64,000 nucleotides of DNA from NCBI RefSeq assembly GCF_023824195.1, contig NZ_CP085442.1, forward strand, positions 1,464,001 through 1,528,000, given 5' to 3'. Positions 7,648 through 15,926 of this stretch are shown here, one piece after another (position 1 is the first letter of the stretch; each line of letters starts with the position of its first letter). The DNA is from Priestia megaterium. GTDB lineage: Bacteria > Bacillota > Bacilli > Bacillales > Bacillaceae_H. Below the pieces are notes generated by a model that was not told the DNA's origin, did not search any database, and was given only the letters and a program-made list of their open reading frames with translations. Made by a program: the position numbers and the translations under genes.

Positions 7648-8043
7648 ATGAATAAAAGAAATAGATGGGTATATCTGCTTCTAGCTATTGTTATCATGGG
7701 AGCAGGCCTTTTATCAAGAAAACTTACCGCGTATCTTCCTCACATCGTAAATATATATGCGGGAGATTCGTTATGGGCCTTAATGATTTTTGTCAGCGCG
7801 GGTTTTTTGTTTCCTACATGGAAGACAAAAATGATTGGTATGTTTGCTATAGTGTTTTGTTACTTCATTGAATTTACACAGCTGTATCACGCTCCGTGGA
7901 TTGATGACATAAGGAAAACTGCGCTAGGAGGGCTCATTCTGGGGTATGGCTTCTTATGGAGCGATATACTAGCCTATTCGATTGGAGTCGCGGTAGGAAT
8001 GAGCTGGGAGTATTATAGATATCGATTTAAAAGATCCGCCTAG
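7648..8043 (+). CDS. DUF2809 family membrane protein
   Basis: 131 residues with four predicted membrane helices: about 8-24, 40-57, 65-80 and 95-120. Features I associate with DUF2809 are IVIMGAGLLSRK near the start, IYAGDSLWALMIF in the middle and IEFTQLYHAPWIDDIRKT before the last helices. The ATG at 7648 has AAAGGAG at good spacing. The function of the family is not established. It is a lone gene between des (divergent) and another membrane protein. Confidence 0.8.
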   Translation: MNKRNRWVYLLLAIVIMGAGLLSRKLTAYLPHIVNIYAGDSLWALMIFVSAGFLFPTWKTKMIGMFAIVFCYFIEFTQLYHAPWIDDIRKTALGGLILGYGFLWSDILAYSIGVAVGMSWEYYRYRFKRSA

Positions 8044-8200
8044 CAAATAAGGTTCCATGAATCTTAGAACTCAGCTGAGAATGGAATAAGCCGTAGGGTT
8101 ATGAAGCAGGGTGTATATACATAAAAATAAACTTATGCATAAAATTTTTTATTTAAAACCTATTGTCTATTCGTTGAAAGAGAGGAAGAGAGGGGATTAT

Positions 8201-8755
8201 TTGAATTTAATAGCCTGGATGATTATTGCATGTGAAATCACTTTTTGGATAGTCATCATTTTAGGATTAGCAACAAGGTATATGTTTAAAAAACAAAAGC
8301 TCAGTTTTTTTATTTTAACTCTAACACCTGTTGTTGATTTTTTTCTTCTGATTGTGACGAGCGTAGACCTTTACGGAGGTGCTACAGCGACCTATGCTCA
8401 CGCTATTGCAGCCGTGTATATTGGAATTTCGATCGCTTTTGGAAAAAGTATGATTCAATGGGCAGACGAACGCTTTCAATATTATGTGATGAAAAGCGGA
8501 GAAAAACCTCGTAGGTGCTATGGAAAAGAATATGCAAAGCATTATTTTAAGTCATGGATACAGCATCTTGTTGCTTACGCTATTGGGGCAACTCTTTTAG
8601 CGGCGATGATGTATATAGTACCAAATGGAAAAACCAACGTGTTGCAAAATGTAGTGGAATTTTGGACAGTTATTGTAGGAATTGATTTCTTATTATCTCT
8701 TTCTAATTTCGTTTGGCCTAAAAAAGAAAAAGAGTCCGGTTATACCAACTCATAA
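8201..8755 (+). CDS. Integral membrane protein of unknown function
   Basis: 184 residues from the TTG at 8201, chosen because GAGAGGGG lies 5-6 nt upstream. An in-frame GTG at 8111 would add 30 polar residues with no ribosome site. Four hydrophobic segments are seen: near residues 5-22, 32-50, 55-75 and 125-145, plus one near the end. A basic loop (RFQYYVMKSGEKPRRCYGKEYAKHYF) lies between. It resembles small uncharacterised Bacillus membrane proteins (YmcC type), but I cannot confirm this. Two terminator-like hairpins follow. Confidence 0.7.
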   Translation: MNLIAWMIIACEITFWIVIILGLATRYMFKKQKLSFFILTLTPVVDFFLLIVTSVDLYGGATATYAHAIAAVYIGISIAFGKSMIQWADERFQYYVMKSGEKPRRCYGKEYAKHYFKSWIQHLVAYAIGATLLAAMMYIVPNGKTNVLQNVVEFWTVIVGIDFLLSLSNFVWPKKEKESGYTNS

Positions 8756-8786
8756 AAAGGCATCGTCATGCGTGAAAAACCAGTGA

Positions 8787-8818
8787 AAAAACCTCCCCGT
8801 AAGGAGGTTTTTTGTTTT
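8787..8818 (+). terminator. Rho-independent terminator
   Basis: AAAACCTCC and GGAGGTTTT arms with a 6-nt loop (CCGTAA) are followed by TTTTTG, 31 bp after the preceding stop. Confidence 0.85.
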
Positions 8819-8864
8819 ACCGTCCAGGGTATAGGTATATGAATGATGCTTGTCTGAGGTAGTT

Positions 8865-8898
8865 CAGTTTAGTTGCTTAAGCGGCTAAACTGCTTTTT
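8865..8898 (+). terminator. Second, orphan terminator-like hairpin
   Basis: CAGTTTAGTTGC (8865-8876) pairs over 12 positions, two of them G-U, with GCGGCTAAACTG (8881-8892). The loop is TTAA, followed by CTTTTTG. No ORF lies between it and the terminator at 8787, so it is either a tandem terminator or the end of a small untranslated RNA. Confidence 0.65.
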
Positions 8899-9017
8899 GT
8901 GCAAATATATGTACATTTTATGTGGCATGCATGATAAGAATTCTGTGTATTCCATATACTACCTCATATGAAAGATAGACAAGTGATACAATACAGTTTG
9001 TTTTTAGGAGAGCTTTT

Positions 9018-10520
9018 ATGAAAAAACGCCGGTTGGACTTTATTTTTTTATTTATTATTTTACTTTCAATTTATGCTTTCTTTTTTACCTCTATTGATGT
9101 TCATTGGAAGTATGCCTTAGTTGGATTATATGGTGTCATCATTTTTATTTGTATGTATTCACTTATGCTTGAAAATCGAACGCCTGAAAGTACGTTGGTT
9201 TGGATGTATGTCCTCTTTTTCTTCCCTGTTGCAGGTTTTTTCTTTTATTTGTATTCAGGACAGCTCTATTTAAAGGGGCATATGTTCAAAAAAAAGCGTA
9301 TGCATAACCGAGAGATGCTTAGAAAGATGGCAGATAAAGAAACGACGCCTGATCTATCGCCGCTTCAATCTCATCAGCGTTACTTTGCTCAGTATCTTCA
9401 ATGTGTATCTTTGACGAAGATGAATGTTCATACAAAAACCTACGTCCTTAAGAACGGGCAAGAAACGTTTAATGAAATCAAAAAGCATTTGCAATCAGCA
9501 AAACATTTTATTCATATGGAATACTATATGTTTCACTCAGATTCTCTAGGAAAAGAAATCATTGATATTTTAATAAAAAAAGCAAGCGAAGGTATAGAAG
9601 TGCGCTTTACATTCGATACAATGGGAAGTTTTACACTATCGGGTTCAGATATTAAACGAATGAAGAAAGCGAATATTAAAGTGCATCCTTTCTTACCTAT
9701 TAAGTATGGATTTTTCAATCAAAAATTTAACTTTCGAAACCACCGTAAAATAGTCGTAATTGACGGGGAAGTAGGTTTTGTAGGGGGATTGAATGTTGGG
9801 GATGAGTATCTAGGAAAAAACAAAAAAATTGGTTTTTGGAGAGATACTCATCTGATGCTAAAAGGAGAATCCGTTCAAACCTTGCATTCGATCTTTATGT
9901 TCGATTGGGAATACGTTTCTGGAGAATGCTTAATTAACAATGAAGCATATACAAAGCCTCATCCTGTCGAAGGAGAAGGCTATGTGCAAGTGGTGGCAAC
10001 AGGGCCGGATACGCAGGAAAATATGAGTGATTATTACTATACTATGATTACAAGCGCGACGAAATCAATCTGGATTTCAACCCCTTATTTTGTTCCAAAT
10101 GAAGCCATAAGAACCGCCCTTCGTATTGCGGCTAGAAAAGGTGTAGAGGTACGAATTATGGTACCAGAAATTAATGATGGCTTTCTGACTCAATATGGAA
10201 CGAGGTCATATTTTGCTGAACTTCTTCGATGTGGAATTGAAGTATATTCGTATAGAAAAGGGTTTTTGCATCAAAAAATTGTGATTATAGACGGAGATAT
10301 GGCTTCGGTCGGTACTGCAAATATGGATATGAGAAGTTTTCATCTGAACTTTGAAGTTAATGCATTTTTAATTGAGGGAGAGACGATTCAAACGCTCATC
10401 AAAAATTACGAAGAAGATATTGAAGACAGTCATTTGATCAAACCAGTAGCATTTTACAAGCGAAGCTTAGTAGAACGTTCGAAAGAGTCATTTGCGCGCT
10501 TATTTTCAGGTGTTTTATAA
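9018..10520 (+). CDS. cls: Cardiolipin synthase (phospholipase D family)
   Basis: 500 residues. Two N-terminal membrane helices (about 7-25 and 33-52, plus a hydrophobic stretch near 60-80) precede two phospholipase D domains. Each carries an HxKxxxxD motif: HRKIVVIDGEVGFVGG near residue 241 and HQKIVIIDGDMASVGTAN near residue 421. Bacillus ClsA-type enzymes condense two phosphatidylglycerols to cardiolipin and glycerol at the membrane. Length and layout are normal. The ATG at 9018 has TAGGAGAG upstream. Only 35 bp separate it from the DUF1206 gene, so the two are probably co-transcribed. Bacilli often have several Cls paralogues. Confidence 0.95.
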   Translation: MKKRRLDFIFLFIILLSIYAFFFTSIDVHWKYALVGLYGVIIFICMYSLMLENRTPESTLVWMYVLFFFPVAGFFFYLYSGQLYLKGHMFKKKRMHNREMLRKMADKETTPDLSPLQSHQRYFAQYLQCVSLTKMNVHTKTYVLKNGQETFNEIKKHLQSAKHFIHMEYYMFHSDSLGKEIIDILIKKASEGIEVRFTFDTMGSFTLSGSDIKRMKKANIKVHPFLPIKYGFFNQKFNFRNHRKIVVIDGEVGFVGGLNVGDEYLGKNKKIGFWRDTHLMLKGESVQTLHSIFMFDWEYVSGECLINNEAYTKPHPVEGEGYVQVVATGPDTQENMSDYYYTMITSATKSIWISTPYFVPNEAIRTALRIAARKGVEVRIMVPEINDGFLTQYGTRSYFAELLRCGIEVYSYRKGFLHQKIVIIDGDMASVGTANMDMRSFHLNFEVNAFLIEGETIQTLIKNYEEDIEDSHLIKPVAFYKRSLVERSKESFARLFSGVL

Positions 10521-10555
10521 AATAAAGTTTGTTTTCAAAAAGCAGGAGGAAACGT

Positions 10556-11410
10556 ATGGGTGAATCTCCATTTGTTAAAAAAGATACGTTTGGTCGAAAG
10601 TTACATCGTTTAAAAGAACGTACTAAGCCATTTGTCGTGCGTTTTTCACGGTTTGGTCATGTGGCTCAAGGTGTGGTCTATTTTATCATCGGTATATTAG
10701 CGATTCAGACAGCTTTCGGATTAAAAGGCGATTTAGTTACTTCTCAAGGAGCCCTACACACAATTGCAAAGCAGCCGTTTGGATTTTTAATTTTAATTGT
10801 TTTGGCAGTAGGTTTAAGTGGATATGCGTTTTGGCAAATCATTTCTGCTATTTTTGATCCTCACCACGTTGGGCATGGGGTAAAAGGCGTTTTTACTCGT
10901 TTAGGCTATTTAGTTGTAGCCACGTTTTATATTAGCCTTTGTGTGAGTTCGGTGAAAATTTTGCTTCATGCTCACGTTCATACGTCAGGTAAGCATTATC
11001 AAACGGTATCAGCCAAGTTGTTATCTTATCCCTTTGGGCAAACCATCATTGCGCTTACAGGTATCGGCGTTATTATCTTTGGGATTGGACAAGTATATTG
11101 GGCTCTTTCAGGACGCTTCCTAAAAAAACTAAAGAAAAACGAAATGTCAAAAGAAGAGTGGCGATGGAGCGGGCATATTGGAAAAGCAGGTATTATTGCT
11201 CGAAGTATCGTCTTTGGCATTATTGGTTTCTTTCTTATTCGCACGGCTCTTCAAGCGGATCCAGACGAAACGAAAGGGTTAGATGGAGCCCTTGCTGAAG
11301 TAGCACAGCGTCCTTTTGGGTCTGTACTGCTGGCTATCGTATCAATCGGGCTTATGGCATACGGAGTATATATGTTTGCAGAATCAAGGTATAAACGAAT
11401 TGATCCTTAA
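10556..11410 (+). CDS. DUF1206 family membrane protein
   Basis: 284 residues from the ATG at 10556, preferred because AGGAGGA lies just upstream. The protein has three internal repeats of a two-helix unit: FSRFGHVAQGVVYFIIGILAIQTAF, then the segment with FTRLGYLVVATFYISL, then IARSIVFGIIGFFLIRTAL. Each is followed by a QPFG- or RPFG-containing loop and a second helix. This threefold repeat is typical of DUF1206. Function unknown; some members are linked to stress response. Its close distance to cls suggests a membrane-stress context, which is inference. Confidence 0.85.
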   Translation: MGESPFVKKDTFGRKLHRLKERTKPFVVRFSRFGHVAQGVVYFIIGILAIQTAFGLKGDLVTSQGALHTIAKQPFGFLILIVLAVGLSGYAFWQIISAIFDPHHVGHGVKGVFTRLGYLVVATFYISLCVSSVKILLHAHVHTSGKHYQTVSAKLLSYPFGQTIIALTGIGVIIFGIGQVYWALSGRFLKKLKKNEMSKEEWRWSGHIGKAGIIARSIVFGIIGFFLIRTALQADPDETKGLDGALAEVAQRPFGSVLLAIVSIGLMAYGVYMFAESRYKRIDP

Positions 11411-11494
11411 TAAAATTAAAAAGATGAAAAAGCTACTTTTTGGCCTTCTGCTCATATCATATAGCAGATAGATAACGAACAGGAGGAGAGGCAG

Positions 11495-11716
11495 ATGCCA
11501 TCGGTAGTAGGAGCCGTAAATATCTCGAATGTATTGGTTTCATCTTCAGTGGAGTTTGGTGATTGTCTGGCTATTAAGCCAAAAAGTACAGCTTTTACAA
11601 CAGTCGGTTCTGGTAGCGGGAACACAGGGAATTTTATGAATATTACAAGCAGTGCCAGTACCGCTAATACAATTGATATGGATATTAAGGATCAAAATGT
11701 AGTGGGAAATGCATAA
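11495..11716 (+). CDS. GerPA/GerPF-type spore germination protein
   Basis: 73 residues beginning MPSVVGAVNISNVLVSSS and containing VEFGDCLAIKPKS and GSGSGNTGNFM. This matches the compact GerPA/GerPF family (start MP-x-VVG, then -GD- and SGNTG). GerP proteins in Bacillus are made in the mother cell and affect coat permeability to germinants. This copy stands alone, not in a gerPABCDEF operon, so it is a paralogue. The ATG at 11495 has AGGAGGAGAGG upstream. Confidence 0.85.
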   Translation: MPSVVGAVNISNVLVSSSVEFGDCLAIKPKSTAFTTVGSGSGNTGNFMNITSSASTANTIDMDIKDQNVVGNA

Positions 11717-11722
11717 GAAACG

Positions 11723-11757
11723 AAAGCTTATCGTCATCGGACGGTAAGCTTTTTTAT
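11723..11757 (+). terminator. Rho-independent terminator
   Basis: AAAGCTTATCGTC (11723-11735) and GACGGTAAGCTTT (11740-11752) pair with one G-T, 4-nt loop, then TTTTT. Confidence 0.85.
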
Positions 11758-11873
11758 TTAAATTTTACGTATACCCAGACGTTTCTTTACCACAATGTAC
11801 CTCTAGGATTCTATCTTATAGGAGTAGTAAACTAGACAGGTGATGTCAAAAAGTGGGGAGGCGAAATTATAAA

Positions 11874-13379
11874 ATGAAGAAAATATGTATGAGCCTGATC
11901 ATTCTCTGTCTTTTCAGTGGAGGATTGGCCCCGATGAGTAAAGGAGCCGCTGCTTCTTCAGTGGGCACTGTCAAAGGTGACAACGTAAACGTATATCGTT
12001 CTCCTTCCTTACATTCTTTTGTTATGCAGACAGTGAAAAAAGGAGAAGAATTTCCTGTCATTTCATCTGAAGCTGGAGATGCAGCTCAAGTTACTACTCA
12101 TACGGTAGTGCCGGGAAATACACTATGGCTACTAGCTAAGCAATACGGTGTAACAGTCAGTGATCTAATAAAACAAAATCAGCTAAAAAAGACGGAGCTG
12201 ATTCCAGGGCAAACGCTGAAAATACCAGCAAAAGGCTTGTTACATAAAGTAGTATCAGGAGATACGCTTTGGACAGTCTCCGTAAAGTACGGTGTAAAAG
12301 CGAATGAGTTAACAAAGTTAAATCAGCTATCATCAACAAATATTAAGCCTGGACAAATGCTTATTATTCCTGATTACTATGTACAAGTACAGCTTTTGGA
12401 AGGGAAAAAGGGCTGGATCAAAAAATCTGATTTAACGCAAAAGAAGCATCAGCCTGTAGTTATGGGTTGGAGCTTTAATGAAAAGACAGCAGGCTACACA
12501 GAATCGATGAAGCAAAAGAATTTAGATGTTGTTTCACCTCGTTGGTTTACGCTAACGTCGAATGACAAAGTTGTTTCATCTTCTATAAATGAATCATATG
12601 TTCAAACGGCTCATAAAAACGGCAAAAAAGTCTGGCCGCTTATTGGTAACAATTTTGATGATGTGCTTACAAGTGATGTGCTAAGTAACAAAGCAAAGCG
12701 GCAAAAGCTTGTATCGTCAGTAGAAAGTTCGCTAGTAAAAACAAACAGCGATGGGATCAATGTTGACTTTGAAAATATTAATATCAAAAACAAACAAGAT
12801 TTTGTTTTATTTATTAAAGAATTAAAAGCAGCGTTAAAGCCTCATGGTATGACTATTTCAGTAGACGTAACAAGAGAAAATAATGATCCGTTTTGGTCGG
12901 GAAGCTTTGATAGGAAACAGATTGGTCAAGTGGCAGACTATGTCATTATGATGGGATATGAAGAACACTGGGGAGGAAGTCAGGTTCCGGGATCTGTTGC
13001 TTCGCTGCCTTGGGTGAAAGAAGGCACACAACTTCTTATGAAAGATGTACCTGCACACAAAATCCTGCTGGGAGTTCCTTTTTATACGCGAGAATGGAAA
13101 ACGGACCTATCGACCAAAAAAGTTGTCACAAAAGACTTAACGATGAAAGAAGCCAAAGCTGTTATCTCTTCTAAAAAGTTAACTAAAAAATGGGATAGCC
13201 AAGCCTCACAGTACTATGTAGAATACACGGAAAATGGGACGAAGCATCAAATATGGCTCGAAGACAAAGCCTCTATGCAGCGCCGGGTTAAATTAATTAA
13301 TGATTATCATTTAGGTGGAGCGGCAGCTTGGTATATTGGTTCAGAAACCTCAGATATATGGGAGTTATACAACTTTTAA
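11874..13379 (+). CDS. Secreted LysM-GH18 glycosidase (SleL/YdhD type)
   Basis: 501 residues from the ATG at 11874. A GTG at 11853 would put extra residues before the Lys-rich signal start. GGGGAGG is 12 nt upstream. A signal peptide (MKKICMSLIILCLFSGGLAP, cleavage near AAA-SS) is followed by an SH3-like segment, two LysM repeats (VVPGNTLWLLAKQYGV and VVSGDTLWTVSVKYGV) and a GH18 barrel from about residue 195. The catalytic motif DGINVDFENI ends in the acid Glu, matching DxxDxDxE with two substitutions. Relatives YaaH/SleL, YdhD and YvbX are N-acetylglucosaminidases acting on spore cortex peptidoglycan. The GerP-like gene next door fits a sporulation role. Confidence 0.88.
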   Translation: MKKICMSLIILCLFSGGLAPMSKGAAASSVGTVKGDNVNVYRSPSLHSFVMQTVKKGEEFPVISSEAGDAAQVTTHTVVPGNTLWLLAKQYGVTVSDLIKQNQLKKTELIPGQTLKIPAKGLLHKVVSGDTLWTVSVKYGVKANELTKLNQLSSTNIKPGQMLIIPDYYVQVQLLEGKKGWIKKSDLTQKKHQPVVMGWSFNEKTAGYTESMKQKNLDVVSPRWFTLTSNDKVVSSSINESYVQTAHKNGKKVWPLIGNNFDDVLTSDVLSNKAKRQKLVSSVESSLVKTNSDGINVDFENINIKNKQDFVLFIKELKAALKPHGMTISVDVTRENNDPFWSGSFDRKQIGQVADYVIMMGYEEHWGGSQVPGSVASLPWVKEGTQLLMKDVPAHKILLGVPFYTREWKTDLSTKKVVTKDLTMKEAKAVISSKKLTKKWDSQASQYYVEYTENGTKHQIWLEDKASMQRRVKLINDYHLGGAAAWYIGSETSDIWELYNF

Positions 13380-13385
13380 ATAAAG

Positions 13386-13426
13386 AACACACCTCTTGCT
13401 TGATTTAGCGAGGTGTGTTTTTTTAT
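13386..13426 (+). terminator. Rho-independent terminator
   Basis: AACACACCTC (13386-13395) pairs with GAGGTGTGTT (13410-13419), then a run of T. Confidence 0.85.
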
Positions 13427-13580
13427 TTGCATCATAATGAAGCGCATACATCTATTTACAAACGAGATAAATTTTACAATATTTGTTTTTCTTGAGTTAA
13501 TTTATAACTATATTCCAAAATGAGCCTATTTAACCTTTTTTTAGTTGAAAACGCTTAATGACTTTACGATAAAGATAATT

Positions 13581-13618
13581 TATAGTAAATTCAGTTTCTA
13601 TACAATAAATTTACTATA
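13581..13618. promoter_or_regulatory. 10-bp inverted repeat upstream of the glycosyltransferase operon
   Basis: TATAGTAAAT (13581-13590) and ATTTACTATA (13609-13618) are perfect complements with an 18-nt spacer, about 50 bp before the start codon. It could be an operator; the binding protein is unknown. The rest of 13427-13580 is AT-rich with no ORF seen. Confidence 0.45.
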
Positions 13619-13620
13619 TG

Positions 13621-13643
13621 AATAATTAAATGATTTAATTATT
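13621..13643. promoter_or_regulatory. Perfect 23-bp palindrome before the ribosome-binding site
   Basis: AATAATTAAAT-G-ATTTAATTATT is an exact 11-1-11 palindrome ending 9 bp before AAAGGA. The position would block transcription, as for a MarR/TetR-type operator. Confidence 0.5.
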
Positions 13644-13667
13644 AACTAAGTGAAAGGAATGAATGTT

Positions 13668-14870
13668 ATGGGAAATGCATTAGTAATAGGCTTTCCAGGT
13701 GAAGGACATGTGAACCCTTCTTTGGGAATTGTAAAAGAATTGATGGCTCAAGGGGAAAAGGTCGTCTATTACGGCATTGAAGACTATGCTGAAAAAATTC
13801 GAAAATCAGGCGCAGAATTTCGTGAATATGAAGATTTTCGCCCAAGTCTTGATATGAGCAACCGGATGACCAAAGAAGAGTCTTATGACCGCTATGAAAT
13901 AATGAATTTGTTTTTAAATGAATCTGAAAATATTATTACTAAAATTATGAGTGAAACGAAACATGAAACATATGATTATGTACTTTATGATTATCACCTT
14001 TTAGCAGGTTCCGCTGTGGCCGACCTTCTTCAGCTTCCGAAGGTTTCTCTTTGTACGACATTTGCGTTAAATAAGGAGTTAGCAACTTGTATGATGCCAA
14101 GTGGTCAAACAGAACCTGACCAATCTTCCTTTTATCCTCAATTCGAAAAATCATTAAATAAGTTCAACAACCAATATAATACTGAGTTAAAAGATTCCAT
14201 GGACATTATGTCGAATCCAGGGGATATTACGTTAGTATTTACGTCAGAATTCTTTCAGCCAAACGTATCTGAATTTACGAGTGAGTACAAGTTTATTGGT
14301 CCTTCAATTGTTAAACGACTAGATATTGAAGATCCTTCTTACTTACAGAATGAAAATGAAAAAATTATTTTTGTTTCTATGGGAACTATTTTTAATCAGC
14401 AGCTAGAAATCTATAACTTATGTGTAGAAGCATTAAAAGATTTTGAGGGTAAAGTTATTTTATCTATTGGTAAAAATACAAAACCTGAAGAATTAGCACA
14501 CATTCCAGAAAACTTCGTTGTGAAACAATACGTACCGCAGCTAGAAATTTTAAAACGTGCGGATTTATTTATTACTCACGGCGGAATGAACAGCAGCAGT
14601 GAAGGCTTATACTACGATACGCCGCTTGTCGTTATTCCAATGGCAGTGGATCAATTTATGGTTGGCGATCGCGTGCAGGAGTTAGGAGCAGGTGTAAAAT
14701 TAGATAAAAATAATGTATCTGCTGAGCTAATCAAAAATACAGTTAACGGCGTTTTAACTACTCACACATATAAACAGCATGCACAACGAATTGGAGAATC
14801 ACTTCGTTCAGCGGGAGGATACAAGCAAGGAGTGAAAGAAATTTTCAAGATGGTGCCTGTTAAAGCGTAA
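13668..14870 (+). CDS. yjiC: MGT-family UDP-glycosyltransferase (YjiC-like)
   Basis: 400 residues from the ATG at 13668 (AAAGGA upstream; 13650 is an alternative in-frame start). It is a GT-B fold GT1 enzyme. The N-terminal acceptor domain starts with FPGEGHVNPSLGIVKEL and includes DYHLLAGSAVADLL. The C-terminal donor domain contains VSMGTIFN, then YVPQLEILKRADLFITHGGMNSSSEG, which carries the UDP-sugar-binding signature. Bacillus YjiC-type enzymes transfer glucose from UDP-glucose to diverse phenols, flavonoids and macrolides. The next gene makes UDP-glucose, so the pair is self-sufficient for glucosylation. The true acceptor is unknown. Confidence 0.9.
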   Translation: MGNALVIGFPGEGHVNPSLGIVKELMAQGEKVVYYGIEDYAEKIRKSGAEFREYEDFRPSLDMSNRMTKEESYDRYEIMNLFLNESENIITKIMSETKHETYDYVLYDYHLLAGSAVADLLQLPKVSLCTTFALNKELATCMMPSGQTEPDQSSFYPQFEKSLNKFNNQYNTELKDSMDIMSNPGDITLVFTSEFFQPNVSEFTSEYKFIGPSIVKRLDIEDPSYLQNENEKIIFVSMGTIFNQQLEIYNLCVEALKDFEGKVILSIGKNTKPEELAHIPENFVVKQYVPQLEILKRADLFITHGGMNSSSEGLYYDTPLVVIPMAVDQFMVGDRVQELGAGVKLDKNNVSAELIKNTVNGVLTTHTYKQHAQRIGESLRSAGGYKQGVKEIFKMVPVKA

Positions 14871-14914
14871 TAGATGTAAGACAGCTAGATAACTAAAAGA
14901 GAGGAGTAAATAAT

Positions 14915-15823
14915 ATGCAGACTATAAAAAAAGCAGTTATACCAGCAGCAGGGTTAGGTACTCGTTTTTTACCCGTTACAAAATCTATCCCAAAAGAAAT
15001 GCTTCCAATTGTAAATAAGCCTGTTATTCAATTTATAGTAGAAGAAGCTTTAAAATCAGGAATCGAAGATATTTTAATTGTAACAGGGAATGGAAAACAA
15101 GCGATTGAAAATCACTTTGATCATAATATTCAATTAGAGCACTTGCTTCATCAAAAGGGAAAGACCGAACTACTAGAAGAAATGGAGCATATCTCTGAAC
15201 TAGCGAATATTCATTATGTTCGTCAAAAAGAAATGAAGGGCCTTGGCCATGCGATTGGCTGTGCTCGACAGTTTATTGGAAACGAACCGTTTGCAGTTTT
15301 GCTTGGAGATGACTTAACAGACCCAGACCAGCCTTGTTTAAAACAGCTGATTGACCAGTATAACCAAACGGGATCGTCGGTTATCGGCGTACAGCGCGTA
15401 GAGGAAGAATCCGTTCACCGTTACGGGATTATAGATCCAAAAGTAAATAAAAACCGGTTATACAAAGTGAATGGTTTTGTAGAAAAACCTTCAGTCGAAG
15501 AAGCTCCGTCTAATTTAGGAATTATTGGACGCTATGTATTTACACCTGACATTTTTGATTATCTTGAAACGCAGGAAGCTGGAAAAGGTGGGGAAATTCA
15601 GCTGACGGATGCTATTCAGCGTATGAATATAGACCGTTCTATTTATGCTTACGAATTCGAAGGCGAACGTTATGATGCAGGGGAAAAATTAGATTTTATT
15701 TTTACGACCCTTGCTTTTGCGTTAAAAGACGAAGAATTAAAAGCACCTCTTTTAACTAAATTCAAAGAGCTGATCAACAAGGAAGAACAAAAAGAAAAAA
15801 TTACTGTACAAATTGGAAAATAA
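14915..15823 (+). CDS. gtaB: UTP-glucose-1-phosphate uridylyltransferase
   Basis: 302 residues. The nucleotide-binding start [28 protein letters not shown] is diagnostic for the GalU/GtaB/YngB family. Further conserved parts are [26 protein letters not shown] and GRYVF. It catalyses UTP + glucose-1-phosphate to UDP-glucose + PPi in the cytoplasm. Forty-four bp separate it from the glycosyltransferase, with its own GAGGAG site, so they form one operon. Because a main gtaB is normally elsewhere (near teichoic acid genes), this may be a YngB-like second copy. Confidence 0.93.
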   Translation: MQTIKKAVIPAAGLGTRFLPVTKSIPKEMLPIVNKPVIQFIVEEALKSGIEDILIVTGNGKQAIENHFDHNIQLEHLLHQKGKTELLEEMEHISELANIHYVRQKEMKGLGHAIGCARQFIGNEPFAVLLGDDLTDPDQPCLKQLIDQYNQTGSSVIGVQRVEEESVHRYGIIDPKVNKNRLYKVNGFVEKPSVEEAPSNLGIIGRYVFTPDIFDYLETQEAGKGGEIQLTDAIQRMNIDRSIYAYEFEGERYDAGEKLDFIFTTLAFALKDEELKAPLLTKFKELINKEEQKEKITVQIGK

Positions 15824-15835
15824 CCTTCATTTACA

Positions 15836-15876
15836 CACCTTTCTTCTACAGTTTCTTGAAGAAAGGTGCATTTTTT
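15836..15876 (+). terminator. Rho-independent terminator
   Basis: CACCTTTCTTC (15836-15846) and GAAGAAAGGTG (15858-15868) pair perfectly, followed by CATTTTTTT. Confidence 0.88.
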
Positions 15877-15926
15877 TGCGGAAATTGAACGTTTGACAGC
15901 TGGATAGAAAGGATTGAAATGAGTTT

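Noticed and set aside
8111..8200. N-terminal extension of the membrane protein from a GTG at 8111
   Set aside because: No ribosome site. A TTG at 8201 is preceded by GAGAGGGG, and the extension is unlike the following membrane protein.
13668..15823. Macrolide-resistance island
   Set aside because: The glycosyltransferase family includes macrolide-inactivating enzymes, but no transposase, integrase or flanking repeats are present. Base composition looks like neighbouring genes. Broad-specificity YjiC function is more likely.
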